A stretch of 64,000 bases of DNA from Buddleja alternifolia (GCA_019426215.1 CM033401.1:9863134-9927133); one strand, 5' to 3'. Shown: positions 45,968 through 59,228, numbered from the stretch's first letter. The notes: generated from the sequence alone by a model not told the origin. Numbers and translations: made by a program.

Positions 45968-46646
45968 GGGAGTGTTTGCAAACTCTAAATAAAAGTGCTT
46001 TTGAGCTTTTAACTAAAAATAAGCAATTTTGTAGTGTTTGCAAATTCAGCTTTTGCTTTTGATTCTCCAAAATTAAGCTCCCATAAGCCAAAAGCTCCAA
46101 GTTGGGTAGGAGATGCTTTTTGGCGCTTTTTAAATTCCTACAATTAAAATAATTTTTTAGTGACAATTCTATCCTGACAATATTTCTATATTCCCAAATT
46201 AACCCCATCAATATTTTTTTTAAAAAAACTTGCGATTAAATTTCAGGGGAGCAGAAACCTAAAAGAAACGTAAAATCCATCCATTTTCTCTATTGTTAAT
46301 TATATCTTACTAGTTGGGATATTACTCGTTTAATTGTTTTGCTATTATCGTTCTGTAATCTACTTGTCCCAAGTAATCAAATATTATTTCATAAACATAT
46401 GCTTTTAGGAGTATTTTGTTAAAAAGAAGATTAGGAACATAAATGTGAAAAAAATATAAATTTTATATTATTTTATGAGCAATATTGTACATTCTGTAAA
46501 AAAATTAATTGATAATCACTTTTATTTGCAAACACTCCCTGCAATTTTTTTCCACTTTGAGCTTCTGTTTGCAAACACTACCCATTTCTGCTTATTTTTT
46601 ATTTAAAATCACTTGTCTAGAAACAGTAGAGTTTGCAAACACTCCC
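45968..46646. mobile_element. TIR element (MITE-like), 679 bp
   Basis: The left end gggagtgtttgcaaactct matches the reverse complement of the right end (agagtttgcaaacactccc) perfectly over 19 bp. The motif gtgtttgcaaa recurs inside near both ends (46034, 46525, 46572). This suggests that terminal sequences were duplicated or that copies are nested. No transposase. A TSD is not clear (gaag on both sides is possible). Confidence 0.7.
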
Positions 46647-48044
46647 GAAGTATGAACAAGTTACAAGTGCATATACACGAAAAACATAAACTAATACTAT
46701 AATGAAACGTGGACCAAGTAAATTGGATAACTTTGAATCCTTTCACCTCAAATGGATGGCACCCTGTTTCCTATTATCCAATTTTTCAAAAAAAATTTCA
46801 TCAAAAGTTTATTTATTTGACATCTCATAAAAATTTTTCAAAGAAATTATATAGTTAATATTCTCTAAAGAAATCTCATATTTTCTTAAAAATGAATTTG
46901 ATACTGACATTTCTTTTTGAATATTTTTCTTGAAATCAATTTTTTTACAATTTATGATTTGACTGTTCACCCAACAACTAAAGACTTTTATCCGTTAATA
47001 TCTTAATATAAACATTAAAATAATCACATATCTTGATTTGAAATGTCGCAATGTGCAAAATAAGATTTAATTTGCATATTTTTGGATGTCTTAATCGATT
47101 ATTTTAATTTAGATATGTCTATATTTCCTTATAAAATAAAAATTGAGTCATACCATTTCTTACAAAAACATATTTTTTTAAAAGTAAAACCTCTTATCGG
47201 GCGCTTCTATTTTTTTTTTTTTTGGTGTAAAGTAAGATCTTCATACCACAAACAAGAATGTACAACTTTCAACACATGCAAGCATTTACTATCTGTTTTA
47301 TTACTATCTGGAACAACATTTTTCATAAGGACTATAGCGGTCTCCTTTATCTGCAATTCTATGAAGTCTTCTAACATACAAAATCCATACAGGATTTTCT
47401 TTAATTTTTTTCATGAATTAAACAAATATTTATATATTAAATTACAGACAAAATATAACCTATAGATTTCATGATGACGAGGCTCAATTCATGAACCAGC
47501 TTGTCAATAAATTGCCCTTTAATTTCCGGTAAAAGGCATTTAACCGCATTTTGTTATTGAAAAATGGCATATTGCCCCAATGCCCCATGTGCTATAAAAA
47601 AGAGCTGGTTACTTCCTTGCGTTTACAAAAATCAGGCTAATAACACCCAAATTCATTTCTTACTATTTATCAAAAATAAAAATGACAACTATACCCGCAA
47701 TTAACTATGATGAAATTTCCTCCATATTCATTTTTTTATTGCATGGTCATAGTTATTAAGAGGTGTGGAATAAAATATATTCATTTATTAACCTTTTTAT
47801 AATTTTATTTACATAATCAAAATATGAAAATAAAACAAAATAATGCATTTAACTTTAAAATTTTATCCCATATATGATTAATATTTGGGCTTTGAAGAAT
47901 CGGATATTCATAATTATAACATACGCATATTGTATATCATCATATTATATATTATTTTTATTTCAAAATAATATCTATAATATATAATGTACTTATATTT
48001 TAATTAATTCGAAATGAAATGCATGCTATTAATATATTTATGCT

Positions 48045-48076
<32 letters not shown>

Positions 48077-48990
48077 TTAATAACACTACTACTTCAATGA
48101 TTAGGAAGAATGATGAACAAAGCAAGAAAATGCAATAGATATTGATTGATTTATGCGTAAGGGCATATTTTTCATTTAATAAATAATAAAAAATAGGGTT
48201 GAGTGTTATTTTCCTCATGTCTCATAACGCAAGAGGGTAATTAATTCTTTTTAATAACACATAAGGTAAAGTGAATATGCCATTTAACTCCATCAGAAAA
48301 ATCACACACTATTTATCCCAATTACCAGTCATTGTTTCATGTTTTATTACGATCTAGTTACAAATGAATGAGAATTCTGAATATACCTAATAACCAGACA
48401 ACGTCTTCTATTGTAGATCATGTTGCATTTCCTATTTTTAGGTGTTTGAGTAAATGATACCGTGTCTTATTGTATTAAAGTAAATAATTGTTAAATTTTC
48501 TATTAAAACACGTAATTATTCACTGAATATCTTAAACATGATATGCAACAAAAGTTGCAATACAAGATTTCATCTGCTTTACAACATTGTTTTCTAGATA
48601 ACTTATACATGTATAGAGAGAGCTTTTCACTTATACCATATTTAATTACAAAGAAGTAAATGCCCCAATAATCGAACATTTCAAAAGGAGTTGTCGACAA
48701 ACCGATCAAGAGGAATGGATGATTCTTCCCTTGATTTTTTGCTGTAACATTTCCTCCACTCAATTAAACTATTGTACACCCAAAAAGCAAATGATTATAA
48801 TATTATGTGCACAAGAGAAAATTTGTGTAGTTCTTTGTCATGTTGCATGTACAATAATCCACACAGAAATAAAATATTATGACTGAACTAATCCAAATCC
48901 ATGAAAGGGGTGGGGGGGTCATGCAGAAACCCTAGAAGGGGTGTGGTAAGACTTTTTTGGTTCTTCTAAGTATCACATCATCACCTTCCT
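46647..48990. other. Intergenic DNA upstream of the MYB gene
   Basis: AT-rich with poly(T) at 47211-47223 and an (AC)n/(TA)n microsatellite at ~48044-48077. No gene is supported. The last few hundred bases should contain the MYB promoter. Confidence 0.35.
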
Positions 48991-48992
48991 AC

Positions 48993-49000
48993 CTATAAAA
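48993..49000 (+). promoter_or_regulatory. TATA box of the MYB gene
   Basis: ctataaaa lies 107-114 bp upstream of the MYB start codon. The tract after it (ctaggtcttctcttctgaca) is pyrimidine-rich as expected near a plant transcription start around 49025-49035. Confidence 0.6.
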
Positions 49001-49106
49001 CTAGGTCTTCTCTTCTGACATTTTCCCTCAACAATCTTCAGATTAAGAAAAAAGTTTCTATCTGTTTCAGTTTGGGCGAACTCCGAAATTCGTAGAAGAT
49101 TAAAAG

Positions 49107-50837
49107 ATGGGACGAGCTCCATGCTGTGACAAAGCCAACGTGAAGAAAGGGCCGTGGGCTCCTGAAGAAGATGCAAAACTCAAAGCTTATATTGAGAAGT
49201 ATGGCACTGGTGGAAATTGGATTGCTCTTCCTCAGAAAGTTGGTAAGTTGTTAAAATTAAATCACCTTATTGAAATTCCAACTATACTTAATTAACTTAT
49301 TTTAGGTCTATTTTCTATGTTTTTCGATGTGTTTAGTGGATTTTGTTATGTATATAGGGCTTAGAAAGATGTGGGAAGAGTTGCAAAGTTATTAAAATCA
49401 CCTTATTAAAAATCCAATTAATTGTAATAAGTTAATATATTTTACATGTAATTTTAATAACGTTTCGATTTTAATGGGATTGGTTATTGTGTAGGGCTTA
49501 AGAGATGTGGGAAGAGTTGCAGACTGAGGTGGCTGAATTACTTGAGGCCTAATATCAAACATGGTGGATTTACTGAAGAAGAAGATAATATTATATGCAG
49601 CCTTTATATCAGTATTGGGAGCAGGTATGTATCTCTAGTTTCCATATACAAACTACTTGTCCTTTTTCAATTGTCTATGATGCTCTTTTTGAAATTTCAC
49701 ATGTTGATCTGATCGGAAACTGAATTTTTATTTGAGATTTTTTTTTGTATTTTTCTTTTGTGCATTTTTGCTCTTAATTTCTTTCCACTTGTTCATAATC
49801 AAGGATCAGAAATTTGTGGAGTTTTTTGTTCTTCCCCTTTTTTCCTTTAAAATTTCTACGAACTCTTTCATAATTTCCATTTGTTTCATATGATCAATAA
49901 TCAGAAAATTTTAGAGGGTTTTAGTTATTTATTATTTTTTCATTTCCACACTTTTCTTCAACTTCTTAATGATCAAGAACCATAAATTCTTCAAGGGTTT
50001 TTTTATTTTTTCAAAATCCTAAAAATAGTGCGAATTTGTTTTCATTTCTTAGTAATTCTAATTTCATTCTAATTTCATGTCTTATTTAGGTGGTCCATAA
50101 TAGCAGCTCAGCTTCCTGGAAGAACAGACAATGACATCAAGAACTACTGGAACACAAGACTGAAGAAAAAATTACTCGGAAGGCGAAAACAAAACCGCCT
50201 CTCGATTTCAGGGCAAGAGCCAAAAGAGGTAAACGGAGACGATAACAGCTACAATTTGCAAAACATGAGTAGTTCAGCCCTAGAAAGGCTTCAGCTCCAC
50301 ATGCATCTTCAAACCCTTCAAAACCCTTTATCCTTCTACAATAATCCAGCACTTTGGCCCAAAATTAACCCTATCCAGCATAAGATGATCCAGACCCTCC
50401 ATTCTCTGAATGAGAATCAAAACATTAATCTAATGCACCAAATATCAGCTAGTCCTCAACCTGAAGTTCCTCTTGCTCTTGATCATCAAGAATATAGCCC
50501 TTTGAGCAATTTGAAAAAAATAGATGAAGTTGAAAATTGTGTAAATGTTTTCTCATCTTTGAAAGCTGATCAAAGCAATGTTCTAGAATCAGGGTTTACT
50601 CAAGCTGAACTTGATGATTTAATCAACAACAAATCCTGTAATTTTCTTCCAAATGAGAATCAGATTGGTGAATTTGATTGTTTTAAAGAGATGGATGGAT
50701 CGAAGGTTAATCTTGGATGGTGGTCTAATGAATTTGATGCGAATTCGGCATCATCAAGCTCGTGGGATTCGGAGAATATGCTTCATAGGTCTGAAGGAAT
50801 GTATCAAGATTATGGTTTAGGATATAGTATTCAGTGA
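49107..50837 (+). CDS. R2R3-MYB transcription factor, subgroup 14 (MYB36/MYB68/RAX-like)
   Basis: Exons 49107-49242, 49495-49624 and 50090-50837 total 1014 nt and encode 337 aa. Splice phases and positions (after QKVG and within SRW) are those usual for plant R2R3-MYB genes. R2 occupies about residues 14-64 with W17, W38 and W58. R3 is about 67-116 with F71 replacing the first Trp, then W90 and W109. The segment [20 protein letters not shown] is typical. The start [17 protein letters not shown] and the R3 text match subgroup 14, whose members control endodermal differentiation, root growth or axillary meristems. No bHLH-binding motif is visible in R3. The C-terminal half is Asn/Gln/Ser-rich with acidic patches, a likely activation region. 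It acts in the nucleus as a DNA-binding factor. The specific orthologue cannot be fixed. Confidence 0.95.
49357..49390 (+). repeat. Relic copy of the start of MYB exon 2 inside intron 1
   Basis: tagggcttagaaagatgtgg, continuing gaagagttgca, repeats the intron 1/exon 2 junction (tagggcttaagagatgtggg at 49492) almost exactly. After it comes ttattaaaatcaccttattaaaaat, which resembles the beginning of intron 1 (49249-49280). So a piece spanning the intron start and the exon start was tandemly duplicated. The relic lacks the rest of exon 2. Confidence 0.75.
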
Positions 50838-52122
50838 GAAACAATGATATATATATGTGTATGAGGATTAGTAGGAGTTCATTTGTTATTACTTCATAAA
50901 AGAGGGGGAAAGGTGGAGAAGGTGATTTCTGGTGTTGTAAATTGTGTGAATAATGTTATGTTTTTTTTATCATCTGCCAGTGCATGTGTGCATTCTATAT
51001 GACTTTATTTACTTATAAATTTGAAATTTGAAGGGAAAAAAGGGCATCTGATTAAAATGGGAGAGAAAAGAAATAAGAGTAATTAATTTTATTAGGGAAT
51101 ATATGTAACTTTTCATTAGTACTTACATTAACCACAAATATACATTAATACAAACAATAATACTATGGTATCACGATTTAATTCCTTGGTTTACATAATT
51201 TTTCCTATTCTAGCTGTTGTGATTTGAATGTAAATGATGAGTTTTTGAATCATTAATCTCTTTTATAAATGGTTGAATACTGATGATCATGTATAAAAAT
51301 AAAGGACTAGAATCCAAAATTTTAGCTAAAAGGTTGGATCCGAGGACAAACGGTCGTCAGAGGTTGCATTCGAGGATAGCAGGCAATTTGTGCAAACCTG
51401 CAAAACATAACCCCAGGTTCGTCCCCAAAGGTAGGCCCTCTGACGCTTAAATTAGCTCTTTGAATATGATGGATTTGAAAGTGAAAGATGGAAAAGAATC
51501 CTTTTACCTGGAGCCGAGGTCTACTAAACGTTAGACCTCAGATCAAACTTGAATTCTGAAAAGGACTGCTTAGGATATTGGGGTCCTTAGTCAAATTTGA
51601 GTCAAACTATAAGACCTTGGCCAAATTAAAAGACCTTAGTTTTTAACCACTTGACTTGATTATAATTGGTGCACATATGTCATGTTCTGGTGATGCCACG
51701 TGTCTTCTCATAATATTACGAAATTAGTCTTCATCAAATACTATTTTAACGTTGCAACTCTTTTGGGAGTATACCAAATTTTATTAACTTAAGGCAGGAT
51801 TAGAACTTACATAAAGTACAAGATGTGTGAAAAATTTGACAGGGGTTTATAGTTCTGTACAAGGTGTTGACTGGAGATTTTCATTCTTTTTCTTTAAGAC
51901 AATATTGTCCAACATTGGTGATTATAGGTTCCGACAATCGTCTTACAAGATACACCGATTAAGTTCTGGAGATAGTTGATAGTATCACTACAAATATCGA
52001 GATTGGACAAGTAAATAAATAGTGAACTCATTTTAAAAATGCACGAATTTGCTTTAGAGTGCAGAAGTAAAGAGATTCTTTGTTAGAGTGAAAGAATTAG
52101 GATCCAGTGCATCTATTTATAA
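50838..52122. other. MYB 3' flank and intergenic DNA
   Basis: The 3' UTR lies in the first few hundred bases; no clear AATAAA is seen. 51320-51660 has repeated ggtccgag/gaggtc-like words suggesting a decayed repeat. No gene. Confidence 0.35.
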
Positions 52123-52628
52123 TGTTAGGAATCAATGCGCATTAATGAGTAAAAGCAAACGAGAAAGCAAGAAATAAAAGACACAAGATTTACATGGTTT
52201 GGCCAAGAATGCTTACGCCTACGGTATACACTAGAGGTTTTTATTGATTTGTATGAGTGTGATACAAATTACAAGAGAAGAGTATGTATTTATACTCTTG
52301 TAGAGTCTTGGAAGACTTATATTCAAAGAAGGAAACAAAACCAAACCTAAAACAACTCAAAACTCGTCTTTAGTACGCAAACTTAGTCAACACACCGTCG
52401 GAACACTGCGACGTTTGCTCCGAACGCCATGGTGTTGCACCCAGTGCAATCTGCCGCGAACGCCATGGTGTTCATTTTATTCCGCCACTATCTTGGACGT
52501 CGTAGCGTCCAGGGCTAGGATGCCGCGACGTTCACTGCCGTAAGCCAAACGAATGCTCTTTTCAGTCTTTTTTTCTCCTTAAACCTTGATTTGAACCCGA
52601 TCCTCTTCTAATCAGTCTACATATCCCA
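52123..52628 (-). mobile_element. 3' LTR of Copia-2
   Basis: On the + strand it runs TGTTAGGAATCAATG ... ACATATCCCA. Directly to its right, ttaatctcccacttgg is the complement of a polypurine tract, placing the internal domain at higher coordinates (- strand element). It contains text common in plant Copia LTRs (gatttacatggtttggcc). No partner LTR is found at the far side. It precedes the RNase H end of Copia-2. Confidence 0.7.
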
Positions 52629-54545
52629 TTAATCTCCCACTTGGAGGCTGACTAACTCATCACTTGATATACTTCTCACCATCCCAGTGGAAGTATCTTC
52701 TAGTGCAGACTAGCCTCATTCATCATAGAAACTCGAGGCCCATACAAAACCTCATCTTCCCAGTGGTAACTCTCTTAGTTAACATATCTGCCAGCTTCTT
52801 TGCGCCAAGCACCTTCTTCAACTCTAAAGTCCCATCATCTAACATCTCTCGGCTATGATGATACTTCAATTGAATATGCTTAGTCCTTGAATGAAACACA
52901 TGATTCTTTATCAAACAAATGGCACTTTGACTATCACTATATAGTGACAATCACGTTTCTCTTTGTCAATCTCCCTCAGAAAATTTTTCAACCAAACCAT
53001 CTCTTTACCCACTTCTGAAATAGCAATATACTCGGCTTCGGTTGTGGAGAGTGCTATACAATTTTGTAGCCTTGACGTCCAACCAATTGTAGTACCACCC
53101 AAAGTATAGATATACCCCAATGTACTTTTCTGACCATCTTGATCACCACCTAAGTCAGCATCCACAAAACTAAACATATACTCGATGTGTCCCTCAAGTA
53201 TCTAAGTAGTCACTTTACCGCTTCGCAATGCTTTATACCCGGATTAGCCATATATCGGCTCACAACTCCCACTGCATGAGCTATATCCGATCTTGTACAC
53301 ACCATTGCGTACATCAAACTCCCAATGGGAGATGCATAAGGAATCTTTGTCATATTTTCTTGCTTCTCCTCAGTCTTAGGAAATTGTTCCTTACTCAACA
53401 TGAAATGACTCCCCAAAAGAGTACTTCTAGAATTTGCTATTGTGATTGCAAATCTAGCAAGTACTTTCTCTATGTACTTATCTTGAGTCAACTTGAGACT
53501 CCCAATCGACCTATGTCGAATAATCCTCATCTCGAGGATTGTACTTGCAGCCCCCAAGCCTTTTATCTCAAATTCAGTTGAGAATTGCTTCTCCAGTTTA
53601 TCAATTTGCACCATGTTAGACCCAACTACTAACATATTGTCCACATAAAGCAACAAAATAATGTAACAATCCCTAAACTTCTTAAAGTAGCTACAATGGT
53701 CCATTTGAAACCTAGTAAATCCACTACTAGCCATGAAGGTCTCAAATTTCTTATACCATTGCCTTGGAGCTTGCTTAAGACCATACAAGCTTTTTTCTAG
53801 CTTGCTTACAAGGTTCTATTTCCTTTTCTCCAGAAAACCATCCGTTAGAACCATATAAATATCCTCCTTCAAATCCCCATGGAGGAGCACTGTTTTCATA
53901 TCTAATTGTTCAAGATGTAGGTCCTCTGCAGCAACAATACTCAACACCATCTTAATGGTAGTCAACTTAACAACCTGAGAAAAAATTTCCGTGTAGTCAA
54001 TCCCTACCTTCTATTGGAAACCTTTAACTACCAACCTCGCCTTGTACCTTTTACTACCACCTGGCTCATCCTTAACCTGAAAAATCCACTTATTCTGCAA
54101 AGCCCGTTTCCCCTCTGGCAACTTAGTCAACCTCCAAGTCCTATTTCTCTCAAGTGTGCTCAACTCATCTTTCATGGTTAGCTCCCACTTGAGAGAATCT
54201 CCTACACTCATCGCCTCCTTATATGACATCCTTATAAAGCACCTTCTCGTTGAAAGTGACATCCTTAAGCCTTATGACTTTGTTGTTTTGGTAATCCCCA
54301 AACCGGTAATCAAAGCTCTCTCCTCTATAACCGATAAAGACGCACTTTTGTGCTTTAGGATCCAACTTGTCCCAGTCATCAGAAGTACGCAAGACATAAG
54401 ATAAACAATCGAAATTTTCTAAATGCGATAAAGTTACCTCTTTTCCAGACCAAACCTCCTCCGGAATTTTGAAGTTCAATGGCACTGAAGGTCCTCGATT
54501 GATGAGATAAGCCGTCGTGCTCATTGCATCAACCTATAACATCTT
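52629..54545 (-). pseudogene. Copia-2: truncated integrase-reverse transcriptase-RNase H
   Basis: From high to low coordinates: an integrase C-terminal piece (54524-54219) with TAYLINRGPSVPLNFKIPEE, an RT start (54262-54011) with ALQNKWIFQVKDEPGGSKRY and ARLVVKGFQ, RT (53788-53210) with MYGLKQAPRQWYKKF and LYVDNMLVVG (the usual YVDDM is changed to YVDNM), and RNase H (53177-52723) with FVDADLGGDQDGQKST, ALSTTEAEYIAISE and YSDSQSAICL. The integrase and RT pieces overlap in different frames, so the linker between them is deleted. The 5' half and 5' LTR are missing; the sequence joins a hAT element at ~54545. Confidence 0.88.
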
Positions 54546-56443
54546 TGGTCCCGTACTTACATCATTTTTCAATTTCAACGAAGAAGTATCTGAAACATAA
54601 ACAATATCAAGAAATCTTTCTTGAATTTGGCATTCTTTGTCCACATATCTAAAAAAATTGACATTTATTTTGATTTGGATTCATCCAGAGCTCAACAATA
54701 ATAATACAATATTCGGCATCCTCAATTTCTTCCTGAATCATGGCTCGTATCTTTCTCCCAAAAATATATAGAATTTAGTGTTGGATATTTGGGACATATA
54801 TTGTGCATTACCCGGTGCCTTATCAAGCACAATATTGCAAACACTTGAGTTATATGATTCCAGAATCTTTATCAACTAAATAAAATTGTCTCCATTCACT
54901 GAGTCAAAATTTTCATCATTACCTCTCTAAGTACATGGTTGAAATGTGAGCCACCGAATAGCATCAATTGAAGTTTTCGGCCTTAAACTATCTTCAATAA
55001 TCATTCTTGAACTTTTCCGATGAAAATTTCTATCTATGTGTCGGGATCGAACTATCAAATCATTACATGCTCTATCTAACAATTGATTATGTGGAGAAAC
55101 AGAATTTGTTCCAATATGCTTCCAAAATGCACATTTACTCTCATTATTGATTTTCTTCCAATTTCGAGATCCAGTTTTTTTGAATGCATTTGTGCCAAAA
55201 TAATTGCTTGAAATATTGTTGAATACTTAACAAGGCAAGCAAAATGTTGCATTCATATTAAGATTCTTAAAAACTGTGAAAATGATTAGCTACTCCATAA
55301 AGAGGATATTTTTGAAGTCTATGTTGATATTGTCCAACCATTACATCAGCTCGTCTAACTTTATCACGTTGCTCATTGGATATTCAGAATTTTGTCAACA
55401 CAATCCTTGATCTCTTTCTAAAGAAGAAATGCTATTTCTTTATTTTCAACTCTTAAACTTGACCAGGACGATGAGATTGAGAAGTTGAAGCAATAACGTT
55501 TGGCCTAAGCTCTGAAGCTTGAACTTGAGATTCTTGGTTATGAGTATTTTTTTCGTATAAAGAATGTATCAATCGTGGTTGATTTTCTCATGCTTTGAGA
55601 ATCTATTTAATATATTGAAAAAGTGAATACACATAAAGTTACATATTCAAAAGAAATAAAATAACAACTATTGACACTCATACAATCAAGTTTATGTAAC
55701 CACAAAATTTCAGCAATATTATGACACTTTTTCAAAAGCTTTTAAAGTGATGTGATATAATCAGTTCATATCTTGTGGTCGATAAACTCTAAATAATTAA
55801 ATGATGGTCGACTTTTTCTTGTCTTTAGATTTGTTAATGTCCTGTATATTTTTCCTTCTCAATAATCCTTTTTATAGGTTTTAGAAAAAGGGTTAGTTAA
55901 TTCAGATCCTAATAAGTTTAGAAGAAAAGTTTAAAAGAAAAAAGTGTTTCTTAATTCGAATCCTAATATGTATGGAAGAGAGGTTAAAATAAAATAAAAA
56001 TTAGAGTTGTTGACAATTGAATTTTTTGTTTTATGGTAATTAGCTATTTTGTTTTATGGTAATTAGCTATTTTGTTTTATGGTAATTTCTTTTTAGCTAG
56101 AACAGGACACTAATTAAAAGAGATATATTAAGGGATGAAAGCGTGCACTTTATAATTGAAGTAGTGGATTTGAAATTAAAAAAACATAAAAAGATGGTAT
56201 TGGGAATCGAACCCCTACCCTCAACAAATCTCGCTTCAACAACATAGTTTAGATCACCGACACATTATCAACTGCATTAAGGCTTCTGATACTATATAAA
56301 ATAAAACTAAGACTACATATTCTTTCTTTTTTTTTGGAGGGGGAGGGGGGGACGGGTAGCATAAAATTACACATGCCCTATAAAAAAATTGAAATCTCAG
56401 GGAACTGGGCCCCTCCCCAGCCACCCCCTAGATCCGTCCTTGG
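54545..56443 (-). mobile_element. Truncated hAT element, ZMYM1/DUF4371-like transposase
   Basis: The - strand starts at ~56443 with caaggacggatctagggggt, the kind of terminus typical of plant hAT elements of this group. Coding traces appear at ~55450-54550 in shifting frames: a TTF-type zinc-finger-like start (DKVRRADVMVGQYQHRLQK, ~55375), a block with SIDAIRWLTFQ (~54970), and the segment QERFLDIVYVSDTSSLKLK (~54610). Stops are frequent. The rest of the transposase, including the C-terminal dimerisation domain, is absent because Copia-2 sequence begins at ~54545. Confidence 0.65.
56026..56092. repeat. Three tandem ~23 bp repeats
   Basis: ttttgttttatggtaattag recurs three times in a row in the non-coding 5' part of the hAT element. 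Confidence 0.8.
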
Positions 56444-56894
56444 GATCGTTTAAGCAATTGACACGTGAATAATATAAACTAAAAAATTAACAAATTCAAA
56501 GCAAAATTAGCAATTTTACACCTTATGTGCTACTGTCCTACTGCAATAGAAGCTTGAGGTCCATGATATATACAATGCAAAAGTTATAATGGGGTAATGT
56601 CATCTTTGGAATACAAATGAATCATCTACTAAAGTTTGACGTATCAAAGTGTTGTACTCATACACAAATTTGTTTTTAATTAATTATTTAAGTGCTAATA
56701 CGGAGTACATTTGTATACAAACATGAACATATACTCATGCACGCAGACAAATAAAAAAAGGGTTTGGAATTGACAGACTACTCTTGTGAATTTATGAGAA
56801 ATTTTTGGCCTATTTTAGCCGAATGTATATAAGGGACATGTTATGTTCCAATTTTCATATTATTTCGGAATAATCATTTTATCTAGACTAAGAA

Positions 56895-59188
56895 CTTGTT
56901 TGTATACAACATTTTTAGTGCATGTCTTTAGTCTCAAATAGGCATTCTTTAGTTTAATCAACTATTTGACAGTAGAGATTGAGTTTCCTTTGGATAGTGC
57001 CACATATAAGTGCCCAGGATTGAAGACTGATTGTAGCAAATTGATGTCAATATTAGTAATTGTTTGTCCTTGAGCTTTATTGATTGTCATTGCAACACAA
57101 AGTCTAATAGGGAATTGTTTTCGCTTGAATTGAAATGGATAACTGTCACTTTCGGTTGGTGAAAGTGGTATTCTAGGTATAAATACATGTTTTCCAGCGT
57201 GTTTACCAAACACAATTTCATCGTCAATCACTTTATGTTTGAACTCTGTGCATATCATTCTTGTACTATTGCACAACCCATTTGATGGCTCTAAATTCTT
57301 TAAAAGAATTATGAGGCAATTTTTCTTCAATTCCAACTTATAAAGAGGTAGGTCATTTGGAGTTAAAGAGTTCAAAAAATCCTATTCACAACACTTGTAT
57401 GCGTCATAAATAGCTGCATTAAAACTATTGAATGTTCCCACTTCTCCAGGAAACATAGAGAACAATATCTCATTCGGGCTGTCTACATTCTCATTATTGT
57501 CTTCTAATATCCCTCGTTTTTTCATGTAATCGGCTGAGTAGGCATTTTTCCTCAAATATAGGAAGATGGCTGTAATTAGATGGTTAATTGATTCTTCTTC
57601 GTTGTCATACTCAATAATCATCTCATCTAGAATTTTGATGTTATCTTCATTATCAGTCGATTCTTTATCGTTCCCAACTCCAAGTAAAAACTCATTGAGG
57701 TTAGGGTGACTTCTAGCTCTCATATTCCTTGATAAAAATCTTATTCATTTTGCCCACCAAATATGATATTAGACCTGCATAAATTATCTGATGAATTGTT
57801 GCATTCTAAACGATTGGTAGTACTTGTTTGAAATCTCTACAAAAAAAAAAAAAAAAAAAATTACTTTTCCACCGAATGCCTTTTTATTTTTCATAACTTC
57901 ATAAAATAATTTATCTACATTCTTGATAGCCCATCTTTAAGCCATTGGTGTTTTGTTCCTTATCAGTAGGCGTGCTTTATGAAATAACTCTACAACTCTA
58001 CTTTGCTTGAGAATAATGCACTCACTTGATTTATAAACATATATTAATATTTTGAAACGTCAACATGTTGTTCTCCCACTTGGCATTATTGCATCAGCAA
58101 CTCTAGATATTGCAATTGTGAGTGCAATTTGATTTTTCGATTTCTGATGCACTAGCAATGAACAATAATTAAGAATATTGTTTTAAATTCCGCCTGCCCG
58201 TCAATTAAGAAAATGGCACACATGCCTTTTTATATACATTCTGTAATCTTTTAGGAGGCATCACGTTGTCCGGGATTCCAAATATACCCCACCTCATAAT
58301 CTTTGAACGGGATTTCTAGTGAAATATCATCTTGAATATGTCTTGGAAGATCATAATACATGTTGCTCATACCAATATGAATGTTTGAAAGATCATATTA
58401 TAATTTTTCCCATGCTCTCCAACAAAAAATTCAAACTTTTCGAAGTTTCTGCAACTTGTACTTAATCAACACTTCCCGGTTATCTTCTAAAACCTTCAAA
58501 CATTACCACAAAGAATGTATTCCACAAAATTCTCACATCAATTGGTGCAAACTACACTAAGATAATCGCAAATATTCTTCGTAGTTCATGTGTCATTTGA
58601 GAAGCCACCACTTCTTTTAAACAATCAACAATACTTTCATCAGATTCTAGTAATCCACATCTTTGCGATACTTCTTTAAAGCTGGAACAACTTAATACAT
58701 TTACTGTTAGCGAATCTTGTAAAGATATTGACCTTCTGACATGGTTCAAGAGCAGTCTAAGATAATTTTTCTCTTTCAGTAAGATTTGTACCATTAATAC
58801 GGCCAATCACATCTCATTTCTTTCTTTCTTTCTAATATTTACCTTGTTTGTCACATACATAATGCTTTGGGAATTCTTTGTAAAGAGAATTCCTTGCCTT
58901 TTATTTTTAGAACACATAGAAAAGTACTTTGTGAGCATTATTTTGGAGACATGATCCCATATCAAAAGAAATTCTAAATTTTGATTTGCCCAGTAAGTCA
59001 CACATTGCTGATTTGGGAGATGAAGTTGCAAATTGACAATTGCTAGGTATAATCATTCAAATTAAATTTGAAAATTCTCCACATTACTCTTTGAGCAGAG
59101 ACCCACCGAGCATCTTGAAGTTGTTTAACTTCATCAACTGAATTTTCATTAGCATTGTGGACGATCTCAAAATCTAATCTATCATGTT

Positions 59189-59228
<40 letters not shown>

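Noticed and set aside
48503..48763. 86-codon - strand frame upstream of the MYB gene
   Set aside because: No family recognised, no splice or promoter support. Its length is expected by chance in a region of this size.
53228..53581. 117-codon + strand frame
   Set aside because: It is antisense to the reverse transcriptase region of Copia-2.
56160..56260. tRNA-like sequence on the - strand (ggggttcgattcccaatacc)
   Set aside because: A B-box-like tract is present but no acceptor stem pairing or proper A box. It lies in the 5' part of the hAT element, where such text is common, so no tRNA or SINE is called.
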